Source of the DNA: CBDBBY01 sp965203215
GTDB lineage: Bacteria; Pseudomonadota; Alphaproteobacteria; Rhodobacterales; Rhodobacteraceae
Assembly: GCA_965203215.1 (NCBI GenBank)
Contig: CBDBBY010000001.1
Span: forward strand, 3,534,001 to 3,598,000
Direction: 5' to 3'
DNA: 64,000 nucleotides
Positions 35,203 to 43,572 of this stretch are shown piece after piece. Made by a program: the position numbers and the translations under genes. The notes beneath the pieces were generated by a model, which saw only the letters and a list, made by a program, of their open reading frames with translations, was not told where the DNA came from and did no database searches. Every line of letters begins with the position of its first letter. Positions within the stretch are counted from its first letter, which is position 1.

Positions 35203-37289
35203 GACTGTGCCCCCGTCTCTTCGAAATATCCCGGCCGCGCTGTGGACTGGCCGATTTCGCCGACATGCTCGAAATGAACCAGATACTTCTTCTGCACTCG
35301 AGATTCGATTTCGCGCAGATATATGCCGACCACCTCAGTGTTAGTAGATAGCAAGATGACTTGATGATCCCGTTGTGCCAGATGATTGAGAACGCCTTTG
35401 CGGTGCTCGATATCCAATCGCCCGAGTGGAGTATCAATCACCATTGGAAAGCCCCGTCCCGATACCGACGAAACGGCGGAGAGCAGAGCTTGCGTGAATA
35501 TTTGCTTCTCGCCCGCCGAAAGATCATAATCCCGCAAATCCATTCTTTCGGAATTCAAAAGCCTTACATCGCAATTTTCATCAATGGCTATACGCTCCAC
35601 CAAGTCTTTCTTGTGTGCCATAGATCGGTGCGCGTTCGTCATCGCATCCGCGATTGCTTCGATCTGGCTGGGAACTGCTTTGGCCACGATTTTATCGACC
35701 ATCTGAGCGACTTTATTCGCTCGATTAACCCTGCGAGCAGATGGAATGGCTTGGTCAAACTGCCCAGAGAGTTTTGTCAATTCCGCTTTCTTTTGATTAA
35801 TTTGGCCTTGCAACGAGGCAATCTCGCGATTTAGCACCCCGATCTCTTGTTCATACTCTCCGATCTCGTCGCTAATTTTCTTAAGGTTTGCACGTTTTTC
35901 GTCCAGATGCGGAGCTATGTTTTCCGTACGTGTAATTTCGTCATGCAGACGATACAGTTCGCTTTCATGTATCGCAATTTCGTTCAATAGATTGACTATT
36001 GCAGGTGCACTCAACTCATCCAGCTTATCAAGACATTCAACTGCATTTTGCCGTTCCCGTTCGTTAAGGAAGGAATGAAGATATTCTTCCGCACAATTGA
36101 CAGGCGGAGGATGCCAAAGCTTCTCCCAAGCGCGGCGGGCATTTTCCAGAACACCCTCCCTTTGTCCGGCACTCAGCGCAGGATTGATGTTATTCATCCC
36201 AGAATCGACCGACCGAATGAATCGTTCCAGATTGCTGTCGCCTTGACTCTTGCCGCTCTCCCAGCGCTCGCGGACGCCCTCGTTCAATAGCTGTTCCTTG
36301 ACGCTTTTTCTCAGTTCAAGACCTGATAAAGCTAGTGCGAAGTCTTTCATCATCAGTAGCTCGATCCGTTCCTTCTTGCTTTCAATGACACGCTCCAAGT
36401 ATATTTTTTTCTCTAATTGTTCTTTAAGTAGCGCCTGCGAACTTGCGCCATAGCTTGATAGCTCACGAATCAATTGATCCTGCTTTCGCTTACGAGTGTT
36501 CCTGTTTGGCTCAATTTCCGAAAGACGCACACGCTTTTTTTCACAATCATGCGAAAGCATGCGGTGCTCACGCTCCAGTTTTTCGATAGTTTTACTCGAG
36601 ACGTTTGTATGTTCCCTCCGACGCACTACAGCATAGCTGTGCAAATCTTTCGCCAGTTGTTTTAAGATTGGGATTCCCAAAAGCCCTTCAATCCCGTGCT
36701 GCACCTGTGCCGACTTCTCGCGCTCTGCCAATACGCTCACCTGTTCTCCATCAAACAAGAAGATGTGTGCAAGCGTGAATGGAAGCAGCATCTTGGTGAT
36801 ATATTCGCGGGTCCAGTTCGCGCGGTCATTTCCCTGAAGTGGGCCAGGGCCCGCCGCTCTGCGAGTCAAGCCTTCGTAGATATGTATTTCGTCATCCTGA
36901 GGGCGGTAAGTGCCTGAATCGTTAAAATGCCAAATACGTGTAATTTCCAATGGTTGATCATCATCATCAATGAATACCAACTTCACCGAGCAGGATGTGC
37001 GTCCGGCTGTGATCGCGCCTCGATGCAAAGATTTTTCGAGAAATCGCTTGTATGATGTGACTTGCTCCTTTCCTGCATCTGAAAATGGCGATCGGGCGAT
37101 GAGTGGCAGACCGTCCCGCCCGAATATGCCGAGCACAATGGCTTCAAAAAGACTTGTCTTTCCGTAGCCATTAGGCGCGCCGATCAAGATTATATTCCCC
37201 TCCGATGACGGAGCAGGAAAATCAAAGCGCGCCGTCGCGTAGGCTTTCCAATCCCGCAGTGTTATCTGTGAGATATGCATCTTTTTCAA
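35199..37289 (-). CDS. dndD: DndD, SMC-like ATPase of DNA phosphorothioation
   Basis: A 696-residue SMC/Rad50-like ATPase: N-terminal Walker A GAPNGYGKTSLFEAIVLG at about residues 37-54, FLFDGEQ as family mark at about 178, a long coiled coil from about 215 to 560, signature LSAGEKQIFTQALL near 600, and Walker B MVIDTPLGRLD near 623. It is an ATPase required for inserting sulfur into the DNA backbone, possibly by shaping or nicking DNA. It overlaps both neighbours by 4 bases, so the operon is translationally coupled. Confidence 0.9.
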   Translation of the reverse strand: MKKMHISQITLRDWKAYATARFDFPAPSSEGNIILIGAPNGYGKTSLFEAIVLGIFGRDGLPLIARSPFSDAGKEQVTSYKRFLEKSLHRGAITAGRTSCSVKLVFIDDDDQPLEITRIWHFNDSGTYRPQDDEIHIYEGLTRRAAGPGPLQGNDRANWTREYITKMLLPFTLAHIFLFDGEQVSVLAEREKSAQVQHGIEGLLGIPILKQLAKDLHSYAVVRRREHTNVSSKTIEKLEREHRMLSHDCEKKRVRLSEIEPNRNTRKRKQDQLIRELSSYGASSQALLKEQLEKKIYLERVIESKKERIELLMMKDFALALSGLELRKSVKEQLLNEGVRERWESGKSQGDSNLERFIRSVDSGMNNINPALSAGQREGVLENARRAWEKLWHPPPVNCAEEYLHSFLNERERQNAVECLDKLDELSAPAIVNLLNEIAIHESELYRLHDEITRTENIAPHLDEKRANLKKISDEIGEYEQEIGVLNREIASLQGQINQKKAELTKLSGQFDQAIPSARRVNRANKVAQMVDKIVAKAVPSQIEAIADAMTNAHRSMAHKKDLVERIAIDENCDVRLLNSERMDLRDYDLSAGEKQIFTQALLSAVSSVSGRGFPMVIDTPLGRLDIEHRKGVLNHLAQRDHQVILLSTNTEVVGIYLREIESRVQKKYLVHFEHVGEIGQSTARPGYFEETGAQS

Positions 37290-37486
37290 TCTTCAATCTG
37301 AATGCGATCCAGAATATCGTCAAAGGCATCCCAAAGTCCCTTTTTATGTTGCTTTCCCATTTGCTCCGCTTCGGCTTGTACCAAGTCTTCAAATTCGGCA
37401 AAATTCATGCCGTTGGATTTGCAAACCTCCTTGATCATGGCCCTGCCATCTGGATTATCGAGAAGCACGACAGCGTTGCGCGACAT
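37286..37486 (-). CDS. Small protein of DNA modification (Dnd) operon
   Basis: A 66-residue acidic protein (MSRNAVVLLDNPDGRAMIKE..., IDE-like acidic end RIQIED). Its ATG follows the dndC stop directly, and its stop overlaps the dndD ATG. It resembles the small proteins annotated as DNA-modification-system-associated in dndC-dndD gaps. It could assist complex assembly. No catalytic motif is seen. Confidence 0.68.
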   Translation of the reverse strand: MSRNAVVLLDNPDGRAMIKEVCKSNGMNFAEFEDLVQAEAEQMGKQHKKGLWDAFDDILDRIQIED

Positions 37487-38644
37487 TTATTTCTCCATTT
37501 CGATCATGCGAATACCCATCATCAACGACGACTTGCTATGGCCCGCAATTTCATCGGACCAAATCTGATGGATGAGATCAATTTCTTCATCGCTAATCAA
37601 GCGATTTCCTGTCTCCGTCTCCAATGCGAGCAGCCGCTCGAATATTTCGGCACGAGTAGTAAGGGTAAAGGGGCCGGGAATTAGTGCACCCCCATTCGTG
37701 ATTGTAATTCGCCCATCGCGGCGCCGCGCTTGCCGTCGCTCCTTTTCATTCCGGATTGAAGCGAGCCAGTCACGAAAGTCGAGAAGCGGACTGAACTCAG
37801 CGTAGCCGGACTCGACAAAACCTTCCAAGCTGCGGTCCTTTTTTACGACCGTGCAAGTCCAGCAGCCAAAACGGGAGGATGTCGTTCCGCATGACGGTGC
37901 ATCGTCTTTGGAGGTTACAACCGGGCATTCGCCGCCGCTCGCATCGCGATATAGCCCGATGAGCTTGAGGTGTGAACCGCCCCAAGGCGGTTCGTTCAAT
38001 GCCAAAAACTCCCAAACATCTTCTGTTGCAAGTTCGACAATTGGTCTGAACACGCTGCAGCCCTTTAAAACGCTGTGTTTGTGCAAGCGCTTGCCATTAT
38101 CGTACCTGCTCACCATGGCCGCACGCTTTTTGCTTTCCGACCTGCGCACCCCAAGGAGCAGGATGACTTGACCGCCTTTATCCACCTGGCTCATAATGTA
38201 GCGGCTTGTCGGCGCAATTTTCATGCGATCGGTGCACCAGCGAAAATTTTGGTTTGGAGATGGGTAACCTCGACCAATAAGGTTTACCCAAAACGATTGA
38301 TCGGCAGCTGGACGCGTGATTTTGGTGACAACCGGAAGGCCGAAAGCGCTGGCGGCGTTGCCAATCTCTTCCATGCATTCAATGATATGCGACACAACGA
38401 GCGGACTTTCCACCAGCGTGTCATTTGCAACTATGTGAATGGTACGGGTGCGCTGTGAAGCAGGCAACAACAAGAGCATCTCGAAGACAAGATGTACGAC
38501 CAGCGTACTATCCTTGCCGCCAGAGAAGCCGATGATCCACGGCCAGTCATGATCCTTTCGGTACTCATCGATTAGCTCCGCCCGTATCGCATCAAGGCGC
38601 ATCAAGCTGCTTTCTTGAAAGTTCAGTGCTTCACCGCCGTCCAC
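37487..38644 (-). CDS. dndC: DndC sulfurtransferase (PAPS-reductase family)
   Basis: A 385-residue PAPS-reductase-like enzyme with the pyrophosphatase P-loop FSGGKDSTLVV at about residues 39-49 and Cys residues for a 4Fe-4S cluster in NFRWCTDRMK (about 133), PSCGTT and FGCWTCTVVKKDRS (about 250-270). DndC receives sulfur from a cysteine desulfurase and, with ATP, activates the DNA backbone for phosphorothioation. The start is GTG 38644, directly after the TAG of a tiny upstream frame. The enzyme is somewhat shorter than many DndC proteins. No dndA cysteine desulfurase is visible nearby, so a housekeeping IscS probably serves. Confidence 0.9.
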   Translation of the reverse strand: MDGGEALNFQESSLMRLDAIRAELIDEYRKDHDWPWIIGFSGGKDSTLVVHLVFEMLLLLPASQRTRTIHIVANDTLVESPLVVSHIIECMEEIGNAASAFGLPVVTKITRPAADQSFWVNLIGRGYPSPNQNFRWCTDRMKIAPTSRYIMSQVDKGGQVILLLGVRRSESKKRAAMVSRYDNGKRLHKHSVLKGCSVFRPIVELATEDVWEFLALNEPPWGGSHLKLIGLYRDASGGECPVVTSKDDAPSCGTTSSRFGCWTCTVVKKDRSLEGFVESGYAEFSPLLDFRDWLASIRNEKERRQARRRDGRITITNGGALIPGPFTLTTRAEIFERLLALETETGNRLISDEEIDLIHQIWSDEIAGHSKSSLMMGIRMIEMEK

Positions 38645-38758
38645 CTAGACTTCGTCCTTCTTGCTTATGCGCAGTTCCCTTAGACAAGCTTTGACCATTG
38701 TCGCGAAACCGTCCAAATCGAATTCCCATTCAAGCCCTACGGAATTTCCATGGTTCAT
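38645..38758 (-). CDS. Tiny leader ORF coupled to dndC
   Basis: A 37-residue frame (MNHGNSVGLEWEFDLDGFAT, then MVKACLRELRISKKDEV) has a TAG stop that abuts the GTG start of dndC. It is acidic/amphipathic and preceded in frame by a stop codon. The abutting arrangement matches the rest of the operon, but no clear ribosome binding site is seen. It may be a real small subunit, a leader peptide, or chance. Confidence 0.35.
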   Translation of the reverse strand: MNHGNSVGLEWEFDLDGFATMVKACLRELRISKKDEV

Positions 38759-39022
38759 TCAATACGCTGTCCGACCCCATCCCATTTTTCGACCATGATT
38801 CCCTCTACTGCTCTCGCCTGAACGCGCAGCGTCCGCCGTTCGCATGTCTTCGACAACTGCAACGGGGTTACACGGTGCCAAACCTTGAAGGTTCCGTTGC
38901 ATCCCTTGAAACATCAAAATCGGGTGATACGCGCGCGAGCCGAACCATCTCAGCCCAAAAAATGGAATGCACGCAAACACTGGCTTTTTTGGTGCGTCCG
39001 CATCTGATATGACACTAGTCGC

Positions 39023-39098
39023 GCCGGTGTAGCTCAGCAGGTAGAGCGGGTCATTCGTAATGACTAGGTCAGGGGTTCGAGTCCCTTCACCGGCACCA
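39023..39098 (+). tRNA. tRNA-Thr (CGT anticodon)
   Basis: The 76 bases fold as a cloverleaf. The acceptor stem is GCCGGTG/CACCGGC, and the D arm is GCTC/GAGC with the AGCAGGTA loop. The anticodon stem GGTCA/TGACT closes the loop TTCGTAA (anticodon CGT), and the T arm AGGGG/CCCTT carries TTCGAGT. Discriminator A and an encoded CCA end the gene. It reads ACG (Thr). It lies beside the Dnd operon, a typical integration landmark. Confidence 0.93.
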
Positions 39099-39541
39099 TC
39101 GCCCGGCGATTCGCGATTGGTGATTGGTTGGATGCCGCGTCGCAAGGGAAAATCAGAGACGCAGTGCGGCTTTTGTCTCTATTCGTCAGCGGCTGAAGTT
39201 GCGAATCTGTTTCTGGATCGCTTGGAAAAGAGATTGCTTTCACTATGGGGTCCGCACCCACGGCTGCCGTGTCCTGCTTTGCGAATTCAGAATCCGGTGA
39301 TTCCGAGTTTTGTCGGCCCATAGCGGTTGAATGAGCGATTCATGAAAAGTGTCGAACAGCGAATCTCGCATTCAACCAGTTGCATTGTCTCTGAAGCTGC
39401 AACCTGAATTCCTGCAGAAATGGCGATGCGACTTGACGCTTGGACGGCCGGCAGCATAATCCAGCATCATTTTTCGACTTGTCAGCAGACATGTTTGTAT
39501 CTACTCAAGAGTTGGCCGAACAGACACGGAGTTATCAGGCA
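39099..39541. other. Interval downstream of tRNA-Thr
   Basis: About 440 bases without a supported gene. No second copy of the tRNA 3' end was seen here or elsewhere in the window, so no attachment-site pair could be assigned. Confidence 0.4.
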
Positions 39542-40165
39542 ATGCGCAGACCTTACAAGCGCGTGACGCGCTATCCGACCAATCTAAACATTCCGATGTC
39601 CAATGATATGCGTACCGCTTTGGAGGAGATTGCCGACAGGTCGGATATTCCTGTCGTAGAAGCGGCAAGAAGGGTCATCAGCCGCGGATTGAAGGTAGTC
39701 GGCGACGCCGCCGTTGAAGAGCAGCCGCAATCTCTGACCGCGGCTTCTGCTCCTGCAGGCACCGTGCCGCCTGGCGGTGTGGCCTTGACGCCGCTGCATT
39801 GGGCAGCGCTGGCCGGCAATGCGCCGGCAGTTGAGTCGCTCATTGCGCTCGGCGCGGATCTCAAGGCAAAAGATGGCGGCTGGGCGCCCCTGCATGCCGC
39901 AGCCTTGGGAGGAAATCCCGCAGTCATCAACGAAATCGCAAAAGGCGGGGCAGACGTCGACGCCCGCGACGAGACAAGCAGTTCACCGCTTCACTGGGCC
40001 GCGCTTGCGGGCAATTCATCGGCGGTTGAAGCACTGATTGAAGCAGGTGCGGACGCGACCGCGCGGGACCGCGAAGGTCTTCTTCCGTATGATCGCGCGC
40101 ACGAAAGACTCAGGAACACGTCTGCCTACAAGCAACTTGAGCTTGCCCGGTGGAATTCCGGATAA
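39542..40165 (+). CDS. Ankyrin-repeat protein with DNA-binding-like N-terminus
   Basis: A 207-residue protein. Residues 1-60 (RYPTNLNIPMSNDMRTALEE, then IADRSDIPVVEAARRVISRGL) look like a ribbon-helix-helix DNA-binding segment. Residues about 85-195 form three ankyrin repeats (TPLHWAALAGNAPAVESLI, APLHAAALGGNPAVINEI, SPLHWAALAGNSSAVEALI), each followed by an (A/D)GAD turn, and then a capping helix. ATG 39542 has GGAG about 10 bases upstream; in-frame ATG 39491 and TTG 39440 are alternatives. The combination suggests a regulator whose repeats bind a partner protein. Neither half is catalytic. Confidence 0.68.
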   Translation: MRRPYKRVTRYPTNLNIPMSNDMRTALEEIADRSDIPVVEAARRVISRGLKVVGDAAVEEQPQSLTAASAPAGTVPPGGVALTPLHWAALAGNAPAVESLIALGADLKAKDGGWAPLHAAALGGNPAVINEIAKGGADVDARDETSSSPLHWAALAGNSSAVEALIEAGADATARDREGLLPYDRAHERLRNTSAYKQLELARWNSG

Positions 40166-40309
40166 GGGCGAGGCCGTTTGCTGAACGATTTGCGTTGAGG
40201 ATTGGCAAATAGATTCATTTTGGTTCGTTTTCTGAAGCGTTCGGACGTGGAAGTTCGTCGATAATTCTTCGTGCCGAGCAAATCGAATGCGGCACGGCGG
40301 GCCACAAGG

Positions 40310-40510
40310 TCAGTAAAGCAATCGTTTCGCTTCCTCCAGCATCTGGACGATGCCGGACAGGAATTTTGCAGCTTCAACGCAATTTTTAATTCTATGATCA
40401 TAGGTGAGATCAAGAGGAACGACAGGTTCGGGACTGAATTCAATCCCGTTCCAGATAGGCTCGACAGACATTCGCGAGACGTTCAGGATCGCGGCTTCGG
40501 GCGGACCGAA
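40310..40510 (-). pseudogene. 3' fragment of a 2-oxoacid dehydrogenase E2 (acyltransferase)
   Basis: The last 66 codons of a dihydrolipoamide acyltransferase catalytic domain remain (GPPEAAILNVSRMSVEPIWN, VPLDLTYDHRI, EAAKFLSGIVQMLEEAKRLL, then TGA). The active-site region that should read DHRxxDG reads DHRIKNC, so even this piece is altered. No 5' part is present; the frame is closed by TAA upstream. It lies back to back with an SDR fragment on the other strand. Confidence 0.65.
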
Positions 40511-40519
40511 TTATGGTAG

Positions 40520-40723
40520 CAGCTCGATAAAGATCTGGTGGCGATCAGCAAATTCGAGAAAGAAGGCGAGTCGATGGACCAGTTCGCGGAAAACATGATC
40601 CTCATGAAGCGTTACTCGTACCCGGATGATGTCGTGGGAACAGCCGCATTCCTTGCGAGTCCGGAATCGGATTACATGACCGGCCAGTTGATCATGATCA
40701 ACGGCGGTATGGTTATGCAGTGA
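40520..40723 (+). pseudogene. 3' fragment of a short-chain dehydrogenase (polyol/acetoin type)
   Basis: About 67 codons from 40520 encode an SDR C-terminus: QLDKDLVAI, ESMDQFAENMILMKRYSYPD, DDVVGTAAFLASPESDYMTG, then QLIMINGG. The cofactor-binding domain and catalytic YxxxK are absent and a TAG closes the frame just upstream. The pattern matches SDRs acting on polyols, acetoin or diacetyl. A 61-residue frame starting at 40538 could be translated but would be non-functional. Confidence 0.68.
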
Positions 40724-40824
40724 CTTTGTTCCTCTTCGCCTCTCCAGGCCAAGCCCGAATGGCAATGACATAAAGAGAACAGTCCTCTGAACACGACAAA
40801 GGAATCGGAAATTGCCCGACGGGG

Positions 40825-41004
40825 ATGCGAGGCAAGATTCAATTCTTCATACCGGCCGAATACGTCAAAGAAGAATATCCGATGCTTATGGCCGAAGACC
40901 GCGCGCGGCGGACTTCCGCATCAATGAATTCCGCTTCTTTTGCGCGGGTCGGCGAGGTTCCGCTTCGGTCATATTGGTGTCCAATGATTGATGCCGGACA
41001 ATAG
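40825..41004 (+). CDS. Hypothetical small ORF
   Basis: A 59-residue frame, MRGKIQFFIPAEYVKEEYPM..., ending in PMIDAGQ. No ribosome binding site or family is recognised. It may be a remnant, as this interval (40724-41118) lies among gene fragments. Confidence 0.2.
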   Translation: MRGKIQFFIPAEYVKEEYPMLMAEDRARRTSASMNSASFARVGEVPLRSYWCPMIDAGQ

Positions 41005-41118
41005 TCGACTCGCAAGTAATGCCCGGTCCCGGTCAAGGCACAGATCAACGGAGAAATTGAGCTTGCTTGCTGGTTATCCAAGCGGGCGCGCTGTTGAGAC
41101 ATTTGCGATTTGCCGGCG

Positions 41119-42294
41119 TCAATTACGTTCTTGATTCAATGGCGCAGGCGGCGACATCCCGCTGATATCGAACGGCGGCGTACGGCCCATCATGGCTTCC
41201 ACCATCGCGAGAGCCGCGACCGGCGAACCCGTAAATCCCATCCAAGGAAAGAAGTTGAAGTGAAAACCCGGGACAGAAGGCGCTTCGCCCAGGATTGGCA
41301 GCCAGTCATCGGTGCCGTTCACGGCCGCAGGCCATACGCGAACGACGCGCAAAGAAGCAAGGCTTGGTACCAACTCCGCAGCGAACTTCAGATTTGCCGC
41401 GAGCGATGCGCAGTTGACCGATAGTTTGCCGTCCTGATTCCGGATGGCTGGCCAGCCCCCTCCGATCAAACAGGTGCCGTTATTCATTTGCTTCAGCGTC
41501 AGCCTTTCTTCTGCGGAATACAGGAGATGTCCGACCAGCGGCGATGTGGGCTCCGTCACTGCGACCTGGATAGGCACTTCTCGAATTTGAAGATCGATTC
41601 CGACCATTGCTGCGATTTCGCGCGAGTGGGCGCCCGCCGCGCATACGATTCGGCGTGCCCCGACCGATCCCGATCCGGTTTCGACCCTGAATCCGCATTT
41701 CTCGGAAGTGATGCCGACAACGGACGTATTGGTTTTTATTTCGGCGCCGAGTTCTCGCGCTCTTGATGCGAATGCCGAGGTGGCTAGAAATGGGTCCGCC
41801 TTGCCCTCTCCGGGATAAAGCGCGCCGCCTACGACCCGACGAGTCAAATAATTGGCTTTCCGAAAGATTTGGTCCTGATCGAGAATTTCAACTTCGATTC
41901 CCTGCGCTCTCTCCACTTCCGCTTTTTCTGCAACGAGGCGGATCCCGGATTTATTGGTTGCCGCAATTAGGCCGCCCGTTTTCCGGTAACCGAGATCGGC
42001 ACCCAGAATGCCCTCCAGTCGTTCCCAGAATTCTGAGCCGGCCTTCAGCGCCTTAAGTGCGGGAACGAAGCTCTCGACCCAAGAGCTGCCGAGTTCACGG
42101 AATTCAACCGAAGGAATTTGGAGATGAATGGAGCCGGCGTTTGCCCCTGACGCCCCTGAATTGATTTCCATCCGTTCGAGAACGAGCGTATCAACGCCCT
42201 CCCGAGCCAAAAAGTAGGCCGCGGAGCAGCCTGCCAGACCGCCGCCGACCACGACCACGTCACGAGTTGGTATTCCAGAGTTCCGATTAGGCAT
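41119..42294 (-). CDS. FAD-dependent oxidoreductase (D-amino-acid dehydrogenase/DAO family)
   Basis: A 391-residue flavoprotein. It has VVVVGGGLAGCSAAYFLA at about residues 12-29, ERMEINSGASGANAGSIHLQIPS as the FAD-binding second strand and following loop, and a C-terminal WMGFTGSPVAALAMVE cofactor contact. ATG 42294 is chosen by family start. It is divergent from a DapA-like gene 83 bases away. Together they resemble D-hydroxyproline or similar imino-acid catabolic pairs (oxidase plus DapA-like deaminase), but the substrate is unproven. Confidence 0.83.
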   Translation of the reverse strand: MPNRNSGIPTRDVVVVGGGLAGCSAAYFLAREGVDTLVLERMEINSGASGANAGSIHLQIPSVEFRELGSSWVESFVPALKALKAGSEFWERLEGILGADLGYRKTGGLIAATNKSGIRLVAEKAEVERAQGIEVEILDQDQIFRKANYLTRRVVGGALYPGEGKADPFLATSAFASRARELGAEIKTNTSVVGITSEKCGFRVETGSGSVGARRIVCAAGAHSREIAAMVGIDLQIREVPIQVAVTEPTSPLVGHLLYSAEERLTLKQMNNGTCLIGGGWPAIRNQDGKLSVNCASLAANLKFAAELVPSLASLRVVRVWPAAVNGTDDWLPILGEAPSVPGFHFNFFPWMGFTGSPVAALAMVEAMMGRTPPFDISGMSPPAPLNQERN

Positions 42295-42377
42295 GGCGGA
42301 CTTCTCTATTTTGTGGGATGCTACCGCAGCGACCATCAAACTTGCGAAGCCGGTGGGTTGTACACAAGGGGGGACAG

Positions 42378-43316
42378 ATGAAGGGGACGTTTCGAGGTAG
42401 CTATACTGTGACAGTTACGCCGTTTACGGAAGGCGGAACTTCCATCGATGTAGGCGCGTGGAAGAATTTTCTGGATTGGCAAATGAGCGTGGGAGTTCCG
42501 GGCGTGATCGTGCTCGGATCGACCGGCGAATTCCTTACGGTGAGCGATGACGAACGCAGCCTGTTGGTGGAAACGGCTGTTCAGCACGTAGCGGGACGCA
42601 TGAAGGTGCTTGTCGGTACTATGAACGCACACACGCCGACCGCAGTGCGATATTCGCGAGAGGCGGAGGAATTCGGCGCGGACGGGCTGATGATCATTCC
42701 GCCGTATTACTACACGCCAACGGAAGACGAGATTTTCAACTATTACCGGGCGATTTGCGATGCGGTCGGATTGCCGATCATGCTTTACAACAACCCGTTC
42801 ACATCCAATGTCGACATGTCCGCGAAGCTGGTCGGGCGTTTGACCAAAGCGTTCGATCAGATACGGTACATCAAGGAAGCTTCAATGGACGTAGGACGCG
42901 TATTCGACATCATTGAGGAAACCGAGGGCACGATGAATGTATTCGCAGGAGAGCGAGTTGTTGAGAGTTATCTGCTGGGGGCTATTGGATATGTGAATCC
43001 GTACGGGAACTACATTCCGCGCGCTTCTTGGATCTTTTGCGAATACATGGACCAAGGACGGGTGGAACAGGCCAAAGCGATTCAGCACAAGATCGACGAG
43101 ATGCAGGAAATCATAAACGAGGGCCATCCCACATATGGCCATCAATGCTACTCGAAAGCGCTGGCTGCCGCAGTTGGACATCCGGTAGGGGACGTTCGCC
43201 CGCCGCTGACGACCTTTCGAGAATTAGGAGAAGAAGGACAAGATAGAATGAAAAAACTCATGCCAATAATTCGTGAACTTGACGGAATGGTCGATTCATT
43301 CGAAGCAGTCAACTAA
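42378..43316 (+). CDS. Dihydrodipicolinate synthase (DapA) family protein
   Basis: A 312-residue aldolase-type TIM barrel with GSTGE at residues 47-51, catalytic Tyr137 in MLYNNPF and Schiff-base Lys166 in RYIKEAS, so it should be active. ATG 42378 has AAGGGGGGACAG as a strong ribosome binding site. It differs clearly from the DapA-like protein at 15.9 kb. Likely a catabolic lyase or deaminase acting with the divergent flavoprotein. Confidence 0.85.
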   Translation: MKGTFRGSYTVTVTPFTEGGTSIDVGAWKNFLDWQMSVGVPGVIVLGSTGEFLTVSDDERSLLVETAVQHVAGRMKVLVGTMNAHTPTAVRYSREAEEFGADGLMIIPPYYYTPTEDEIFNYYRAICDAVGLPIMLYNNPFTSNVDMSAKLVGRLTKAFDQIRYIKEASMDVGRVFDIIEETEGTMNVFAGERVVESYLLGAIGYVNPYGNYIPRASWIFCEYMDQGRVEQAKAIQHKIDEMQEIINEGHPTYGHQCYSKALAAAVGHPVGDVRPPLTTFRELGEEGQDRMKKLMPIIRELDGMVDSFEAVN

Positions 43317-43572
43317 GACCCAAAACTGAACACACGCGAATACCAGGCAATCAAATATTTGGTTTGACATGGAACCGTGAACCTAGCATGAGATGTATTC
43401 CGAACAGCGCCTATCAACGAAGACGGTAAATTTTTTGACAAGCACTGCTGTCTACACACAATGAGCTTGCAGAAAAGTAACTCGAATTCCCAAACTGAGG
43501 GCCAATATGGAACGGCAGACATCGCCGTCGTAGCACTGCGTGCTACCAGTCCTAAATTAACCGATATGAGCA

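Noticed and set aside
31681..38644. Assignment of the phosphorothioation genes to the single-stranded SspABCD system
   Set aside because: DndC-, DndD- and DndB-type signatures and the DndE fusion fit the double-stranded Dnd type; no SspB/SspE-like gene is seen.
38759..39145. 128-residue minus-strand frame containing GEGTRTPDL-like text over the tRNA
   Set aside because: It is antisense to tRNA-Thr; such frames are a well-known annotation artefact and the cloverleaf is clear.
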